Below, piece by piece: positions 1-8,345 of a stretch of 37,353 bases of DNA. Made by a program: the position numbers and the translations under genes. How positions within the stretch are numbered: position 1 is the first letter of the stretch; every line of letters begins with the position of its first letter. The notes beneath the pieces are model-generated. The model had not been told where the DNA came from, ran no database searches, and saw nothing but the letters and a program-made list of their open reading frames with translations. This DNA comes from Ignavibacteriota bacterium (GTDB lineage Bacteria; Bacteroidota; Ignavibacteria; UBA10030), in NCBI GenBank assembly GCA_003142475.1, contig PLMK01000033.1, positions 1,380-38,732 of the forward strand. Reading direction: 5' to 3'.

Positions 1-772
1 CTGCACCCGCGCACACATCTAGTAATTTCGCATTCGGTTTCGGGTCGATCAAAAACGGCAGCAACTGACTGCCTTCATCCTGCACCTCAAACCATCCATC
101 TCGAAAAATAGAAAGCGAAAATACATTTATGCGTTTTGAAAGATTCAAACCAAACGGTGACAACGATGTCTTCGTCGTCTCAACTCCTTGCTTGCTTAGC
201 TCTGCCTGACATTGTTCTACAGTTGTCTTCAACATATTAACACGTAATGTGAGAGGAGCTTGCTCGTTGAGACTTGCACATATTTTATCGACTTCATTCT
301 CACCATACTGCTCAATTAGTTTCTGCGCCATCCAATCCGGAAAAGAGTACTCTATCCCTATTCGTACGACAGCAGATGAGGTTGGAATCGTCACTGGTTT
401 CGTAAATGCGCGTAAAACATATGCCATTTTTTCCGAAAGCTGTGCGCTCTTGAGTTTTGATGAGACGTTCTCCGGGGTTACATTCTGCATCTTTCCCTGC
501 AAAGATAAATATGCCACAACGAGAAAAAGAATTTTATCTTCTTCAAATAATGTCTCGTTCAATTCAGCCATCGCCGTTGTAACCATGAGTTCGCACTTGC
601 GTAAATGACGCAAGGTGCCATACGTCGTCTCCGCGATGAACTTCCTGTCATGAGAACCGAGATATTTATGCGCTCGGAAAAACGTGTCGATCAGTGCATC
701 CGCAGGTTTCTTTGAACCCAGAACAATGCCGAGTAATTCCTGAGTATGTCCGATGAGTGATGAAATTTGCAT
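1..772 (-). CDS. rsmB: 16S rRNA cytosine-C5 methyltransferase, partial (RsmB/Sun family)
   Basis: I translated this by eye; the frame is open from the ATG at 772 to the window edge (257 codons) and the C-terminus is missing. RsmB methylates C967 of 16S rRNA using SAM. The first ~150 residues look like the NusB-type RNA-binding domain (HDRKFIAETTYGTLRH near residues 41-56). After a linker (PDWMAQKLIEQYG) comes the usual lead-in to the Rossmann methyltransferase, FEVQDEGSQL, and then the start of SAM motif I, LLDVCAGA, at the very edge. The two catalytic cysteines would lie beyond the window. A TTG fifteen bases upstream is an alternative start; neither start has a clear Shine-Dalgarno. The family is clear, but the sub-family (RsmB or RsmF) rests on the NusB-like N-terminus. 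Confidence 0.85.
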   Translation of the reverse strand, partial: MQISSLIGHTQELLGIVLGSKKPADALIDTFFRAHKYLGSHDRKFIAETTYGTLRHLRKCELMVTTAMAELNETLFEEDKILFLVVAYLSLQGKMQNVTPENVSSKLKSAQLSEKMAYVLRAFTKPVTIPTSSAVVRIGIEYSFPDWMAQKLIEQYGENEVDKICASLNEQAPLTLRVNMLKTTVEQCQAELSKQGVETTKTSLSPFGLNLSKRINVFSLSIFRDGWFEVQDEGSQLLPFLIDPKPNAKLLDVCAGA

Positions 773-953
773 AGTATGTCCCGCCAACCGATTTGTCTGC
801 GTAACTGAATTATATTTTTATCTTCATTTCACCCATAAGATACGGCTTTTTGTTGACGGATGCGTGCTTCTTTAGATATCATGCCATGCAGAGGATTTGC
901 TTGTACCGCTGATTGTTAGCCACAAGATCAGATTCATCAGAGAGCGTAAAAAA

Positions 954-984
954 ATCCTTCCTTAGCGACAACCTGAGGAAGGAT
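954..984 (-). terminator. Intrinsic terminator after the 11-mer repeat protein gene
   Basis: Arms 954-965 and 973-984 pair over 12 positions with one imperfect pair and a 7-nt loop. Read on the minus strand the hairpin is followed by seven T residues (complement of 948-954). It lies about 40 bases past the stop of the gene at 1027-1362. Confidence 0.75.
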
Positions 985-1026
985 GGAAAATATTTAGAGC
1001 TATCTAATTAATTATTTCGATTTTAA

Positions 1027-1362
1027 TTAGTCGAGCTTTTTCTGCGTATCATTTTCTACGCTGTCAGCTTTCACTTTTGCCTTTGCTTTTACCCCTTCAG
1101 CTTTCACTTTTGCCTTTGCTTTTACTCTTTCCGACTTCACGTCTGCATTTGCTTTTACTCCTTCCGCTTTCACTTTTGCCTTTGCTTTTACTCCTTCCGC
1201 TTTCACTTTTGCCTTTGCTTTTACTCCTTCCGCTTTCACTTTAATCGTATCTTTTGTGGTTGTCACTGTTTTCGTTACCGAAGTTGTTGATGTTTGCGTT
1301 TGTGCAAAAGCCAAGCCCACAACAAAACAACATAGACTGAATAACACGAACATCTTTTTCAT
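1027..1362 (-). CDS. Small secreted protein of tandem 11-residue Lys/Ala/Val repeats
   Basis: A 111-residue protein of unknown function. Residues 1-20 form a signal peptide (MKKMFVLFSL start, hydrophobic core, AFA-Q cleavage site). A Thr/Ser-rich spacer (21-39) follows, then six tandem 11-residue repeats from residue 41 to 106 with consensus KVKAEGVKAKA. Copies four (DVKSERVKAKA) and six (KVKADSVENDT) diverge most. The 11-residue period with alternating Lys, Ala and Val resembles late-embryogenesis-abundant or apolipoprotein-like amphipathic repeats, but this is an analogy and I do not recognise a family. AGGAGA lies seven bases before the ATG. The gene follows clpB on the same strand and has its own terminator at 954-984. 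A structural, membrane-associated or stress role is possible; nothing in the sequence decides. Confidence 0.75.
   Translation of the reverse strand: MKKMFVLFSLCCFVVGLAFAQTQTSTTSVTKTVTTTKDTIKVKAEGVKAKAKVKAEGVKAKAKVKAEGVKANADVKSERVKAKAKVKAEGVKAKAKVKADSVENDTQKKLD
1045..1242 (-). repeat. Six 33-bp tandem repeats inside the 1027-1362 gene
   Basis: Six in-frame 33-bp units encode residues 41-106. Several units are almost identical at the DNA level, including third codon positions, which suggests recent expansion by slippage or unequal recombination. Confidence 0.9.
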
Positions 1363-1426
1363 TTTATTTCTCCTTTATTGTTGGTGGATAGAATGATTTG
1401 AATTACTATAAGAATATTATAAATAT

Positions 1427-1454
1427 TATATAAAAACACAAACGTTTTTATATA
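1427..1454. terminator. AT-rich perfect hairpin between clpB and the repeat protein gene
   Basis: Arms 1427-1437 and 1444-1454 are perfectly complementary over 11 bp around the loop ACAAAC. It sits 20 bases past the clpB stop and could act as a weak terminator or 3'-end stabiliser; the stem is nearly all A/T, so termination is uncertain. Confidence 0.4.
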
Positions 1455-1473
1455 GTTGGATTTACAGAAATAT

Positions 1474-4107
1474 TTATCCTACAATTTTCGGTTTTATCTT
1501 CGTTACGAATTCGATCATTCCACGGTTATCTGTGCCAATCTCAACCGTATCTCCATCCGCAACATCACCGGAAAGGAGCTTTTCAGATAATATATTGATT
1601 ACGTATTTCTGAATAACTCGTTTCAATGGCCGTGCTCCATAGCTTGGATCGTACCCAATTGTTGCAAGCCGCTCTTTCGCCTCAGCAGTAAATTCTAACG
1701 TGATATTCCTATCCGCCACCAATTTCTGTACTTGCCGTAATTGCAACTCAACAATTTTACTAAGCTCAGTCATTGTTAGTGGTTTGAAAAGAATTATCTC
1801 GTCGATGCGATTGAGGAATTCCGGCCGCACCGACTGTCTAAGCATTGCAAAAAGCTGTACGCGCAGGTCGCCCATCAAGTCGTCGCGATTTTCTTCTGTC
1901 AACTTATCTAACCTCTCCTGGATAAGCTGGGAGCCAAGATTAGATGTCATAATGACAATTGTGTTCTTGAAATTCACCGTTCGCCCTTTGCTGTCTGTCA
2001 ATCTGCCTTCATCCAGCAATTGTAAAAGGACATTGAACACTTCAGGGTGCGCTTTTTCAATCTCGTCGAGAAGCACAACTGAATAAGGCTTTCTTCGTAC
2101 TGCTTCTGTCAACTGTCCACCTTCTTCATAACCAACATAACCCGGAGGCGCTCCAATCAGCCGAGACACAGAAAACTTTTCCATATATTCTGTCATATCG
2201 ATTCGAACAATAGCATTTTCATCATTAAAAAGAAATTCAGCAAGTGCCTTCGCTAATTCTGTTTTCCCGACACCGGTACTGCCGAGGAATATAAATGAGC
2301 CAATCGGTTTCCGCTCATCCTGTAAACCTGCGCGACTTCTTCGGATTGCATCAGCTACAGCTTTCACAGCATCTTCCTGATCAATCAACCGTTCGTGTAT
2401 GCGATCTTCTAAATGGAGGAGCTTCGTCCGATCACTTTCTAACATGCGCTGAACAGGAATGCCGGTCCATTTTGCAACAATTTCTGCAATGTCTTCCGCA
2501 TCGACTTCTTCCTTCAGCATTTTCTGGTGCTTCTGCACTTCGTTCAATTTGAGTGATGCTTCCTTTAATTGTTTTTCTAAATCCGTAATAACACCGTAAC
2601 GTAATTCTGCCACGCGACCAAGATTGCTCTGCCGCTCTTGCTGTTCTGCTTCCTTCTTCGTGTTATCAATATCACCCTTCATTTTTCGGATGGATTGGAT
2701 TAGTCCCTTTTCCAACTGCCAGTGTGCTTTCAACTCAGAGCGAGTTTGATTCAAATCGGCATGTTCGTGTTCGATTTCTTCCAAACGAGATTTCGAGTCA
2801 GCATCTTTCTCGCGCTTCACCGCTTCACGCTCAATTTCTAATTGTTTGATTCGGCGTTCAACGTCATCCAACTCTTCCGGCATCGAATCGATTTCCATGC
2901 GGAGTTTCGCTGCCGCTTCATCAACTAAATCGATTGCCTTATCAGGCAAGAAACGATCCGATATATAACGATGACTTAATTGTGCAGCTGCAACAATTGC
3001 ACCGTCAGTGATACGTACACCATGATGCACTTCGTACCGCTCTTTCAATCCACGTAAAATTGAAATTGTATCTTCCACTGTCGGTTCTTCCACAAGCACT
3101 GGCTGGAATCGCCGCTCTAACGCAGGATCTTTCTCAATATATTTTCGATATTCATCAATAGTCGTGGCACCGATGGCTCGCAGATCACCGCGTGCCAGTG
3201 CCGGTTTCAGCATATTCGACGCATCAACTGAGCCTTGCGCTGCTCCAGCGCCAACGAGTGTGTGAAGTTCATCGATGAATAAAATAATTTCGCCGTTCGA
3301 TTCGGTCACCTCTTTCAGTACCGCCTTCAATCGTTCTTCAAATTGTCCGCGGAAGCTTGTGCCCGCAACCAGCGTTCCCATATCGAGCGCAACGATACGC
3401 TTCGTCTTTAAACTCTCCGGCACATCTCCTCGCACAATGCGTTCTGCGATGCCTTCTGCAATCGCCGTTTTACCGACACCCGGTTCGCCGATGAGCACCG
3501 GATTGTTTTTTGTACGGCGCGAGAGCACCTGAAGCACACGGCGAATTTCTTCTTCGCGTCCGATGACCGGATCTAATTTACCTTTACGCGCGAGATCGTT
3601 CAGGTCGCGACCAAATCGCTCCAGAGATTGGTACTTGTCCTCAGGTGTCTGATCTGTAACACGCTGTGAACCGCGCACATCTTTGAGTGCCTTGTATATG
3701 CTTTCTTTTGTCACACCTTGGTCGGTTAGCAATTTTGTTGCTGATGTTTTTACAGCAAGCAATCCCAACAATAGATGCTCGGTGCTGATATATTCGTCTT
3801 TTAACTGCTGCGCTTCCTGCTGTGCAGACTCGAATACTTGCCCAAGGGCGGATGATATCTGTTGATTACTAACATTCGAGCCTTGTACTTTTGGCAGATG
3901 TTCCACCGTCTCATTAATTTTTATTTTAAGATAGTTGACGTTGGTGCCAAGTTTTTGCAGGATTGGCACGACGATGCCTTCGCTATCTTGCACGAGTGCC
4001 GCTAATAGATGCTCTGGTTCGATAACTTGATTGCCATAGCTCGATGCAATCTCCTGCGCGTTCTGTACCGCTTCCTGCGATTTAATTGTGAATTTATTAA
4101 AATTCAT
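1474..4107 (-). CDS. clpB: ATP-dependent disaggregase ClpB
   Basis: An 877-residue ClpB/Hsp104 chaperone, full family length. It threads aggregated proteins through a hexameric ring and hands them to DnaK. The double Clp-N repeat is at about 1-145. NBD1 has Walker A GEPGVGKT (207-214) and Walker B ILFIDE (275-280). The coiled-coil M domain spans about 405-525, which separates ClpB from ClpA and ClpC. NBD2 has Walker A GSTGVGKT (609-616) and Walker B VVLLDE (677-682), and the pore loop GYVGYEEGG is present. GAGG lies five bases before the ATG. The gene runs in the same direction as dnaK and hsp20 upstream, so a stress-response cluster is formed. A second, degenerate copy of its first codons lies at 4447-4504 with a DUF433 gene in between, so the present 5' end may be a recombination product. 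Confidence 0.97.
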   Translation of the reverse strand: MNFNKFTIKSQEAVQNAQEIASSYGNQVIEPEHLLAALVQDSEGIVVPILQKLGTNVNYLKIKINETVEHLPKVQGSNVSNQQISSALGQVFESAQQEAQQLKDEYISTEHLLLGLLAVKTSATKLLTDQGVTKESIYKALKDVRGSQRVTDQTPEDKYQSLERFGRDLNDLARKGKLDPVIGREEEIRRVLQVLSRRTKNNPVLIGEPGVGKTAIAEGIAERIVRGDVPESLKTKRIVALDMGTLVAGTSFRGQFEERLKAVLKEVTESNGEIILFIDELHTLVGAGAAQGSVDASNMLKPALARGDLRAIGATTIDEYRKYIEKDPALERRFQPVLVEEPTVEDTISILRGLKERYEVHHGVRITDGAIVAAAQLSHRYISDRFLPDKAIDLVDEAAAKLRMEIDSMPEELDDVERRIKQLEIEREAVKREKDADSKSRLEEIEHEHADLNQTRSELKAHWQLEKGLIQSIRKMKGDIDNTKKEAEQQERQSNLGRVAELRYGVITDLEKQLKEASLKLNEVQKHQKMLKEEVDAEDIAEIVAKWTGIPVQRMLESDRTKLLHLEDRIHERLIDQEDAVKAVADAIRRSRAGLQDERKPIGSFIFLGSTGVGKTELAKALAEFLFNDENAIVRIDMTEYMEKFSVSRLIGAPPGYVGYEEGGQLTEAVRRKPYSVVLLDEIEKAHPEVFNVLLQLLDEGRLTDSKGRTVNFKNTIVIMTSNLGSQLIQERLDKLTEENRDDLMGDLRVQLFAMLRQSVRPEFLNRIDEIILFKPLTMTELSKIVELQLRQVQKLVADRNITLEFTAEAKERLATIGYDPSYGARPLKRVIQKYVINILSEKLLSGDVADGDTVEIGTDNRGMIEFVTKIKPKIVG

Positions 4108-4197
4108 GACTACCTCAATATTTCGAAAAACAATTCACTTGCCAATGATATTATTTGCTATTAACACATTCCAATATTAACTTTGAAACAAGTATAT

Positions 4198-4446
4198 ATG
4201 ATTAATTATAAAAGTATTATTACGGCAGAATTCGTCGGGCGCTGCAGTAAACCGCGCATTAGTGGAATGCACATTGCAGTCTATGATATGCTTACTTACC
4301 TCGGTTCCGGAATGACGCACGAACAAATCTTGCATGACTTTCCTTCTCTAACAGAAGATGATATTTCAACTTGCCTGAGCTATGCTCCCGATGTTAATAC
4401 TTTCCTTTTGGATAAGGTAGACGAAGAGTTGCTCGTCCTACACTAA
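4198..4446 (+). CDS. DUF433 family protein (antitoxin-like)
   Basis: An 82-residue protein from the ATG at 4198; a TTG at 4183 would add five residues, and neither start has a Shine-Dalgarno. The sequence follows the DUF433 pattern: a start with an I-x-x-x-x-V-x-x-x-x-x-P-R-I-x-G core, then AVYDMLTYLGSGMTHEQIL and DFPSLTEDDISTCLSYA. DUF433 proteins are predicted winged-helix DNA binders, often the antitoxin of a pair with a DUF5615 PIN-like toxin. No toxin gene adjoins it: clpB diverges on one side and a clpB remnant lies on the other. It is therefore an orphan, arrived with or without its partner. It points opposite to the surrounding chaperone genes. Confidence 0.8.
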   Translation: MINYKSIITAEFVGRCSKPRISGMHIAVYDMLTYLGSGMTHEQILHDFPSLTEDDISTCLSYAPDVNTFLLDKVDEELLVLH

Positions 4447-4504
4447 TCTCTTTTGCCTTCTACGCTACTTCCTGCGATTTAATTGTGAATTTGTTGAAGT
4501 TCAT
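4447..4504 (-). pseudogene. Degenerate duplicate of the clpB 5' end
   Basis: Reading from the ATG at 4504 gives [12 protein letters not shown], identical to the start of ClpB, then V-A-stop-K-A-K-E-I where ClpB has A-V-Q-N-A-Q-E-I. In the first ten codons it differs from clpB only at three third positions, all silent (codons 2, 3 and 4). Similarity ends at the stop codon of the DUF433 gene. It has its own purine-rich ribosome site (GAAGGGA) and overlaps the upstream reading frame as ATGA. This looks like the stump of a former clpB locus. Confidence 0.8.
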
Positions 4505-4749
4505 GTGTTCCCTTCTCCGCTTTCCTGTTCTTCCCACTTCTTTTCTGCCTGTTGTTTTATCACCGTTTCAATTGCATTCTGTTCATCTTTTCCTCCCATA
4601 TCAAGCATTGTTGCCATTGAAGCAAAACTGCCCGAGCGCTGTAATTTTTTTTCGTCTTTATTTGCAATTGCATAGATAATTCCAGCTAGTAAAAAAGGAT
4701 AACTCTGATGATTAATAAAAGTGCAATTGTCAAGTTGGACACAAAAAAC
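4501..4749 (-). pseudogene. Open frame without a clear start, formerly coupled to clpB
   Basis: The minus frame is open from 4749 to a TGA at 4501-4503 that overlaps the ATG of the clpB stump as ATGA. It encodes a short hydrophobic stretch (YPFLLAGIIYAIA) followed by a charged, helical, Lys/Glu/Gln-rich tail ending WEEQESGEGNT. No in-frame ATG lies before the hydrophobic part, so it is probably the 3' remnant of a gene that was co-translated with clpB. It could instead be spurious. I do not recognise the family. Confidence 0.35.
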
Positions 4750-4761
4750 TTATCCTTCCTT

Positions 4762-4792
4762 TTAACGAAAAAGGCGAGGGGTTACCTCGCCT
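4762..4792 (-). terminator. Intrinsic terminator of dnaK
   Basis: On the minus strand the stem GGCGAGG / CCTCGCC with loop TAACC is followed by five T residues and then CGTT. It lies about 60 bases past the dnaK stop. Confidence 0.85.
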
Positions 4793-4852
4793 TTCGTCCT
4801 ACATTTGCGCAATCTGCAATAAGCGCTAAATCTGAGTAATCAGCGAAATCGC

Positions 4853-6826
4853 TTACTTATCATCAACAACCTCGAAGTCGGCATTCTCTACTTTCTTGCC
4901 GCTTTGATCACCGCCTTGCTGTTGCGGAGGCGTTTGTTCAGCACCTGGTTGACCGCCTGCGAACGGACCCTGTTGCTGTCCGCCTGCGCCTGCACCAGGA
5001 GCTTGTTGACTTTTCGCCGATTCATACATCTTTGTCGATGCTTCATTCCAGGCATTGTTGAGTGCTTCTGTCTTCGCCTTTATATCTGCAGGATTGTTTC
5101 CCTTGATTGCTTCTTCGAGAGCATTTGCAGCAACTTCAACTTTAGCCTTTGTATCTGCATCCATTTTATCGGCAAGGTCTTTCAACTGCTTGCGGGTCTG
5201 GAAAACGAGATTGTCCGCTTGATTCTTCGTCTCGATTTCTTCTTTCCTTTTTTTATCCTCCGTAGCATGCGCTGTCGCATCAGTTTTCATTTTCTCTACC
5301 TCTTCCTTGCTTAATCCGCTGGAAGAAGTAATGCGAATGGATTGCTCTTTGTTTGTTGCTTTGTCTTTTGCAGAGACATGCAGCATACCATTGGCATCGA
5401 TATCAAACGTGACTTCGATTTGAGGAACACCGCGCGGTGCAGGTGGAATACCATCTAAATGAAATTGACCAAGCGTACGGTTATCAACAGCCATTGGGCG
5501 CTCACCCTGCAAAACGTGAATCTCTACAGATGGCTGGCTGTCCGATGCCGTAGAATATATTTCGCTTTTCTTCGTCGGTATTGTTGTGTTCGCTTGAATC
5601 ATCTGTGTCATTACACCACCAAGTGTCTCGATACCAAGTGTCAGCGGCGTTACGTCGAGAAGCAGCACATCTGTTACATCACCTGAAAGAACGCCCCCTT
5701 GAATCGCTGCGCCTACTGCAACAACTTCGTCCGGATTCACACCCTTATGTCCTTCTTTTCCGAATACATCTTTTACCAATTTCTGAACTCGCGGCATACG
5801 CGTCATTCCGCCGACGAGAATAATCTCATCAATCTGGTTCGGATTTAATCCGGAATCCTTCAAAGCTTTTTCTACCGGCGGCATACAACGCTGTACTAGA
5901 TCTTCCACAAGTTGTTCCAACTTCGCTCGTGTGAGCGTCATGTTCAAATGTTTCGGGCCTTCCGCTGTTGCCGTAATGAACGGCAGATTAATTTCTGTCT
6001 GCAGTAACTGCGACAACTCCATCTTTGCTTTTTCTGCTGCTTCACGCAAACGCTGAAGCGCCATAGGATCTTTGCGAAGGTCTATACTTTCTGTTTTCTT
6101 GAATTCATCTGCAATGTAATCGAGCACGCGCATATCGAAGTTATCACCGCCAAGATGTGTGTCACCATTAGTGGATTTTACTTCGAACACACCTTCACCT
6201 AATTCGAGCACGGAAATATCAAATGTTCCGCCGCCAAGGTCGAATACTGCAACTTTAGAATCTTTATGTTTCTTATCCAAACCATACGCCAATGCAGCCG
6301 CCGTTGGTTCGTTAATAATACGCCGAACATTAAGCCCGGCAATCTCGCCGGCTTCTTTTGTCGCCTGCCGTTGCGCATCGTTGAAGTATGCAGGCACAGT
6401 AATAACTGCTTCAGTGATTTTTGTTCCAAGATAATCTTCTGCTGTCTGTTTCATCTTTTGAAGTATCATCGAAGATATTTCCGAAGGCGAATAGACACGG
6501 TCATCTATCTTCACACGTGCAGTATTGTTTTCGCCTTGCACCACATTGTAGGGAACAAGTTTCATTTCTTCGTTCACTTCATTAAAGAATCGTCCCATAA
6601 AACGTTTAATGGAAAAGACAGTGTTTTGTGAATTCGTCACTGCCTGACGTTTTGCAGCCGCTCCAACAAGCCGCTCGCCTGACTTTGTAAAACCAACTAC
6701 CGACGGTGTCGTGCGTGAACCTTCCGAGTTTGCAATAACAACTGGGTCATTGCCTTCCATCACAGCAACACACGAATTTGTAGTTCCCAGGTCGATACCA
6801 ATAATTTTTCCTGTATTTTTTGACAT
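4853..6826 (-). CDS. dnaK: Molecular chaperone DnaK (Hsp70)
   Basis: A 657-residue Hsp70, full length. ATP-driven binding and release of hydrophobic peptides, working with DnaJ and GrpE (not in this window) and with ClpB next door. The nucleotide-binding domain has phosphate loop 1 IDLGTTNS (11-18) and phosphate loop 2 DLGGGTFD (196-203). The interdomain linker DVLLLDVTP is at 386-394, the substrate-binding beta domain at about 395-510 and the helical lid at about 511-605. A Gln/Gly-rich tail (607-643) precedes the acidic end [15 protein letters not shown] lies six bases before the ATG, just after a GCGGC/GCCGC hairpin. About 145 bases separate it from the hsp20 remnant upstream, so it may be read through from the hsp20 promoter as well as from its own. 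A terminator follows at 4762-4792. Confidence 0.98.
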   Translation of the reverse strand: MSKNTGKIIGIDLGTTNSCVAVMEGNDPVVIANSEGSRTTPSVVGFTKSGERLVGAAAKRQAVTNSQNTVFSIKRFMGRFFNEVNEEMKLVPYNVVQGENNTARVKIDDRVYSPSEISSMILQKMKQTAEDYLGTKITEAVITVPAYFNDAQRQATKEAGEIAGLNVRRIINEPTAAALAYGLDKKHKDSKVAVFDLGGGTFDISVLELGEGVFEVKSTNGDTHLGGDNFDMRVLDYIADEFKKTESIDLRKDPMALQRLREAAEKAKMELSQLLQTEINLPFITATAEGPKHLNMTLTRAKLEQLVEDLVQRCMPPVEKALKDSGLNPNQIDEIILVGGMTRMPRVQKLVKDVFGKEGHKGVNPDEVVAVGAAIQGGVLSGDVTDVLLLDVTPLTLGIETLGGVMTQMIQANTTIPTKKSEIYSTASDSQPSVEIHVLQGERPMAVDNRTLGQFHLDGIPPAPRGVPQIEVTFDIDANGMLHVSAKDKATNKEQSIRITSSSGLSKEEVEKMKTDATAHATEDKKRKEEIETKNQADNLVFQTRKQLKDLADKMDADTKAKVEVAANALEEAIKGNNPADIKAKTEALNNAWNEASTKMYESAKSQQAPGAGAGGQQQGPFAGGQPGAEQTPPQQQGGDQSGKKVENADFEVVDDK

Positions 6827-6847
6827 TGTTAACTCCTTTTTACTTTT

Positions 6848-6863
6848 GCGGCTTGTACGCCGC
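6848..6863 (-). other. Small GC-rich hairpin just before the dnaK ribosome site
   Basis: GCGGC and GCCGC arms around a 6-nt loop, 21 bases before the dnaK ATG in the mRNA. It could influence dnaK translation or be incidental. No CIRCE element is visible in the 145 bases upstream of dnaK. Confidence 0.3.
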
Positions 6864-6971
6864 TGCTAAGTGGATTGATGCACCAATGGGCCGAGCTTGA
6901 TCCACCTCAAACCCAACCCTCATGGTGCGTTGATCGATCAATGAATGAATTTTATTCATCCACTTTATATG

Positions 6972-7049
6972 TTATTTGACTTTGACTTCTAACAGATCAG
7001 AGGGCCAAGTCGCTAATTCGCGAGTTGGATTCCATCGTACGAGTGACAT
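6972..7049 (-). pseudogene. Remnant of a second hsp20 gene (25 codons)
   Basis: A strong ribosome site, AGGAGG, lies seven bases before an ATG at 7049. The frame reads MSLVRWNPTRELATWPSDLL and then EVKVK before a TAA. The first part matches the usual start of class A bacterial Hsp20 proteins, and EVKVK resembles a typical Hsp20 C-terminal end, so an internal deletion of a paralogue is the simplest reading. It lies 28 bases after the stop of the intact hsp20 gene. It could still be translated as a short peptide. Confidence 0.65.
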
Positions 7050-7077
7050 ACGTATACCCTCCTTTAAGGTTGTTTAT

Positions 7078-7482
7078 TTAGTTAATTGATATTTCTTTTG
7101 CCTTCACCGCTTCGGTTTTCGGCAAAGTGATTGTTAAAATGCCATTACTCATTTCCGCAGATATCTTTGATGAATCTATTTCATATCCTAACTTCACAGA
7201 ACGGCTAAAATTCTCGGATTGAGTTTCCTTCAGAAGAACTTTCGCCTTTTCCGACAGCTCAACGGGTTTTCGTTCTCCACTGATCGTTAATACATTCTTC
7301 TCGAACGTAATCTTAACGTCTTCCTTCTTTGTTCCGGGGAGCTCTGCGCTGACAACGATCTCGTTTTCTTGTTCAACGATATCCATTGCTGGAAATGTTG
7401 ATCGAGCTGGAATGCAATCAGTTGAACAGCAATCCTCCATCATGTTGTCGAAGGTTTTGGGATAATCAAATCGTACTAACAT
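7078..7482 (-). CDS. Small heat shock protein, Hsp20/alpha-crystallin family
   Basis: A 134-residue holdase that keeps unfolding proteins soluble for refolding by DnaK and ClpB, both encoded nearby. The alpha-crystallin domain covers about residues 30-125: PAMDIVEQENEIVVSAELPG at its start, then KKEDVKITFEKNVLTISGER and the signature GILTITLPK near the end. An ISIN tail provides an I-x-I-like anchor. The N-terminal arm is short and contains two adjacent cysteines plus a third (DCCSTDC), unusual for the family. GGAG lies eight bases before the ATG. A 25-codon remnant of another hsp20 follows it. Confidence 0.95.
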   Translation of the reverse strand: MLVRFDYPKTFDNMMEDCCSTDCIPARSTFPAMDIVEQENEIVVSAELPGTKKEDVKITFEKNVLTISGERKPVELSEKAKVLLKETQSENFSRSVKLGYEIDSSKISAEMSNGILTITLPKTEAVKAKEISIN

Positions 7483-7605
7483 TGTTGTATCTCCTTTTTT
7501 GATTTTTTTTGTGATCTGCTATAGTTAACTCAATCGGTGTGCCAGGCAGAAAAGTGCGGATTATGGGCGATTCTTAGCAGGTACAGAATATCGTCTCGGC
7601 ATTCT

Positions 7606-7622
7606 GGCAGTGTGCCTGCCAA
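7606..7622 (-). promoter_or_regulatory. Inverted repeat upstream of hsp20, possible operator or sigma-54-like site
   Basis: On the minus strand TGGCAG and CTGCCA arms are separated by five bases, and the GG and GC are ten bases apart as in a -24/-12 promoter. A second partly similar element, TGGCACACCGATTGAG, lies at about 7529-7544, nearer the gene, with TGGCAC intact but TTGA instead of TTGC at -12. Either could regulate hsp20; neither fits a known consensus fully. Confidence 0.3.
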
Positions 7623-7756
7623 TGTTTCCGACGGCGCAATCGTGTTGTGGCAGGATTTTCAGAAGAAACGGCAGAGGCAAATGATAAGGAGGATAAGCGA
7701 GAGTCTTACTCCCTGTGATATGAGAAAGAATGATGTTCGGAAATTTCTGAATTACT

Positions 7757-7840
7757 TGTCATTTCGACGATCTCGATTTATCGGGAGCGGAGGAATCCTA
7801 GCAAGACCTTAATAGGATTACTCTCGGCGTTTGAAATGAA
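7757..7840. repeat. Dispersed intergenic repeat with hairpins
   Basis: The element is bounded by TCATTTC and GAAATGA in inverted orientation. It contains the ATTTATCGGGAG type of hairpin and an AATCCTA/TAGGATT stem (7794-7800, 7813-7819). Sequences of this kind are scattered between genes in many genomes of this group. Only one copy is in the window, so the repeat call rests on recognition. Confidence 0.5.
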
Positions 7841-7867
7841 AAAGTGTTTTTTAAACAATCTATGGGA

Positions 7868-7883
7868 ACGCACAGCTGTGCGT
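7868..7883. repeat. 16-bp perfect palindrome of a REP-like element
   Basis: ACGCACAGCTGTGCGT is a perfect palindrome followed by CTCTACA. It resembles the widespread intergenic element built on GAGACGCAC/GTGCGTCTC. The left outer arm has decayed, the right one remains. Confidence 0.5.
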
Positions 7884-8271
7884 CTCTACAGAATATATTG
7901 CCCTTTAACATCTCCACATCGTTTCCTTGATATTTGTTTTGCAACTTCGTACGTTTCTTTTGCTACGAGAGGCTGGAATTTTATTCAATCTACTTACATA
8001 TCAGTAGCAGCCAATATTTAAATGATTTCCATTTATTTTTAATAAGAATTAAAAGCGGCGCAGAATGTACTTTCCTGTTTGCAGGAAAAGCGTAATATGG
8101 TGTTAGGAGTGCTTTTGTGAGAAAAAAATACACCAGAATGATAATATTTATTGGAAGCAGAGCTTCTAAAAGCAACACTCCACGAGCGGCGATTTTGAAC
8201 GAGGTGTAATGGTTTACTGAAGTGCGTTGCAGAATTGAAAATGATATGAATAAACTTTTTTTACGAAATAC

Positions 8272-8313
8272 AATATGCTAGTTCACATTGCCACAGTGTA
8301 TATCTAGCATATT
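8272..8313. promoter_or_regulatory. Perfect 10-bp inverted repeat upstream of the membrane protein gene
   Basis: AATATGCTAG (8272-8281) and CTAGCATATT (8304-8313) are exact inverse copies separated by 22 bases. The right arm ends 32 bases before the ATG at 8346. No oligo-U tract follows, so it is more likely an operator or mRNA 5' hairpin than a terminator. Confidence 0.4.
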
Positions 8314-8345
8314 AAGAAACATGAAGAAAGTATAAGGAATAAATT

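Larger units (their letters stand above)
7483..8345. other. 863-bp gene-poor stretch with dispersed-repeat fragments
   Basis: No reading frame here has a convincing start, ribosome site or recognisable product. The stretch holds the hsp20 upstream elements, two intergenic repeat elements (7757-7840 and 7868-7883), a long imperfect inverted repeat (8106-8116 with 8168-8181) and the inverted repeat before the membrane protein gene (8272-8313). It looks like decayed intergenic DNA. Confidence 0.6.

Noticed and set aside
249-608. 119-codon plus-strand frame
   Set aside because: It is the antisense shadow of the partial rsmB gene, which reads through this region on the minus strand.
6930-6941. 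TTGATCGATCAA palindrome upstream of dnaK
   Set aside because: A 12-bp palindrome alone, with no second copy in the window, is not enough for an operator call.
7005-7028. Imperfect palindrome upstream of dnaK, considered as a CIRCE-like operator
   Set aside because: It lies inside the hsp20 remnant, where it encodes PTRELATW, and it does not match TTAGCACTC-N9-GAGTGCTAA.
7537-8178. Several 60-90-codon frames in the gene-poor stretch
   Set aside because: They cross dispersed repeats, have no ribosome sites and have unlikely composition.
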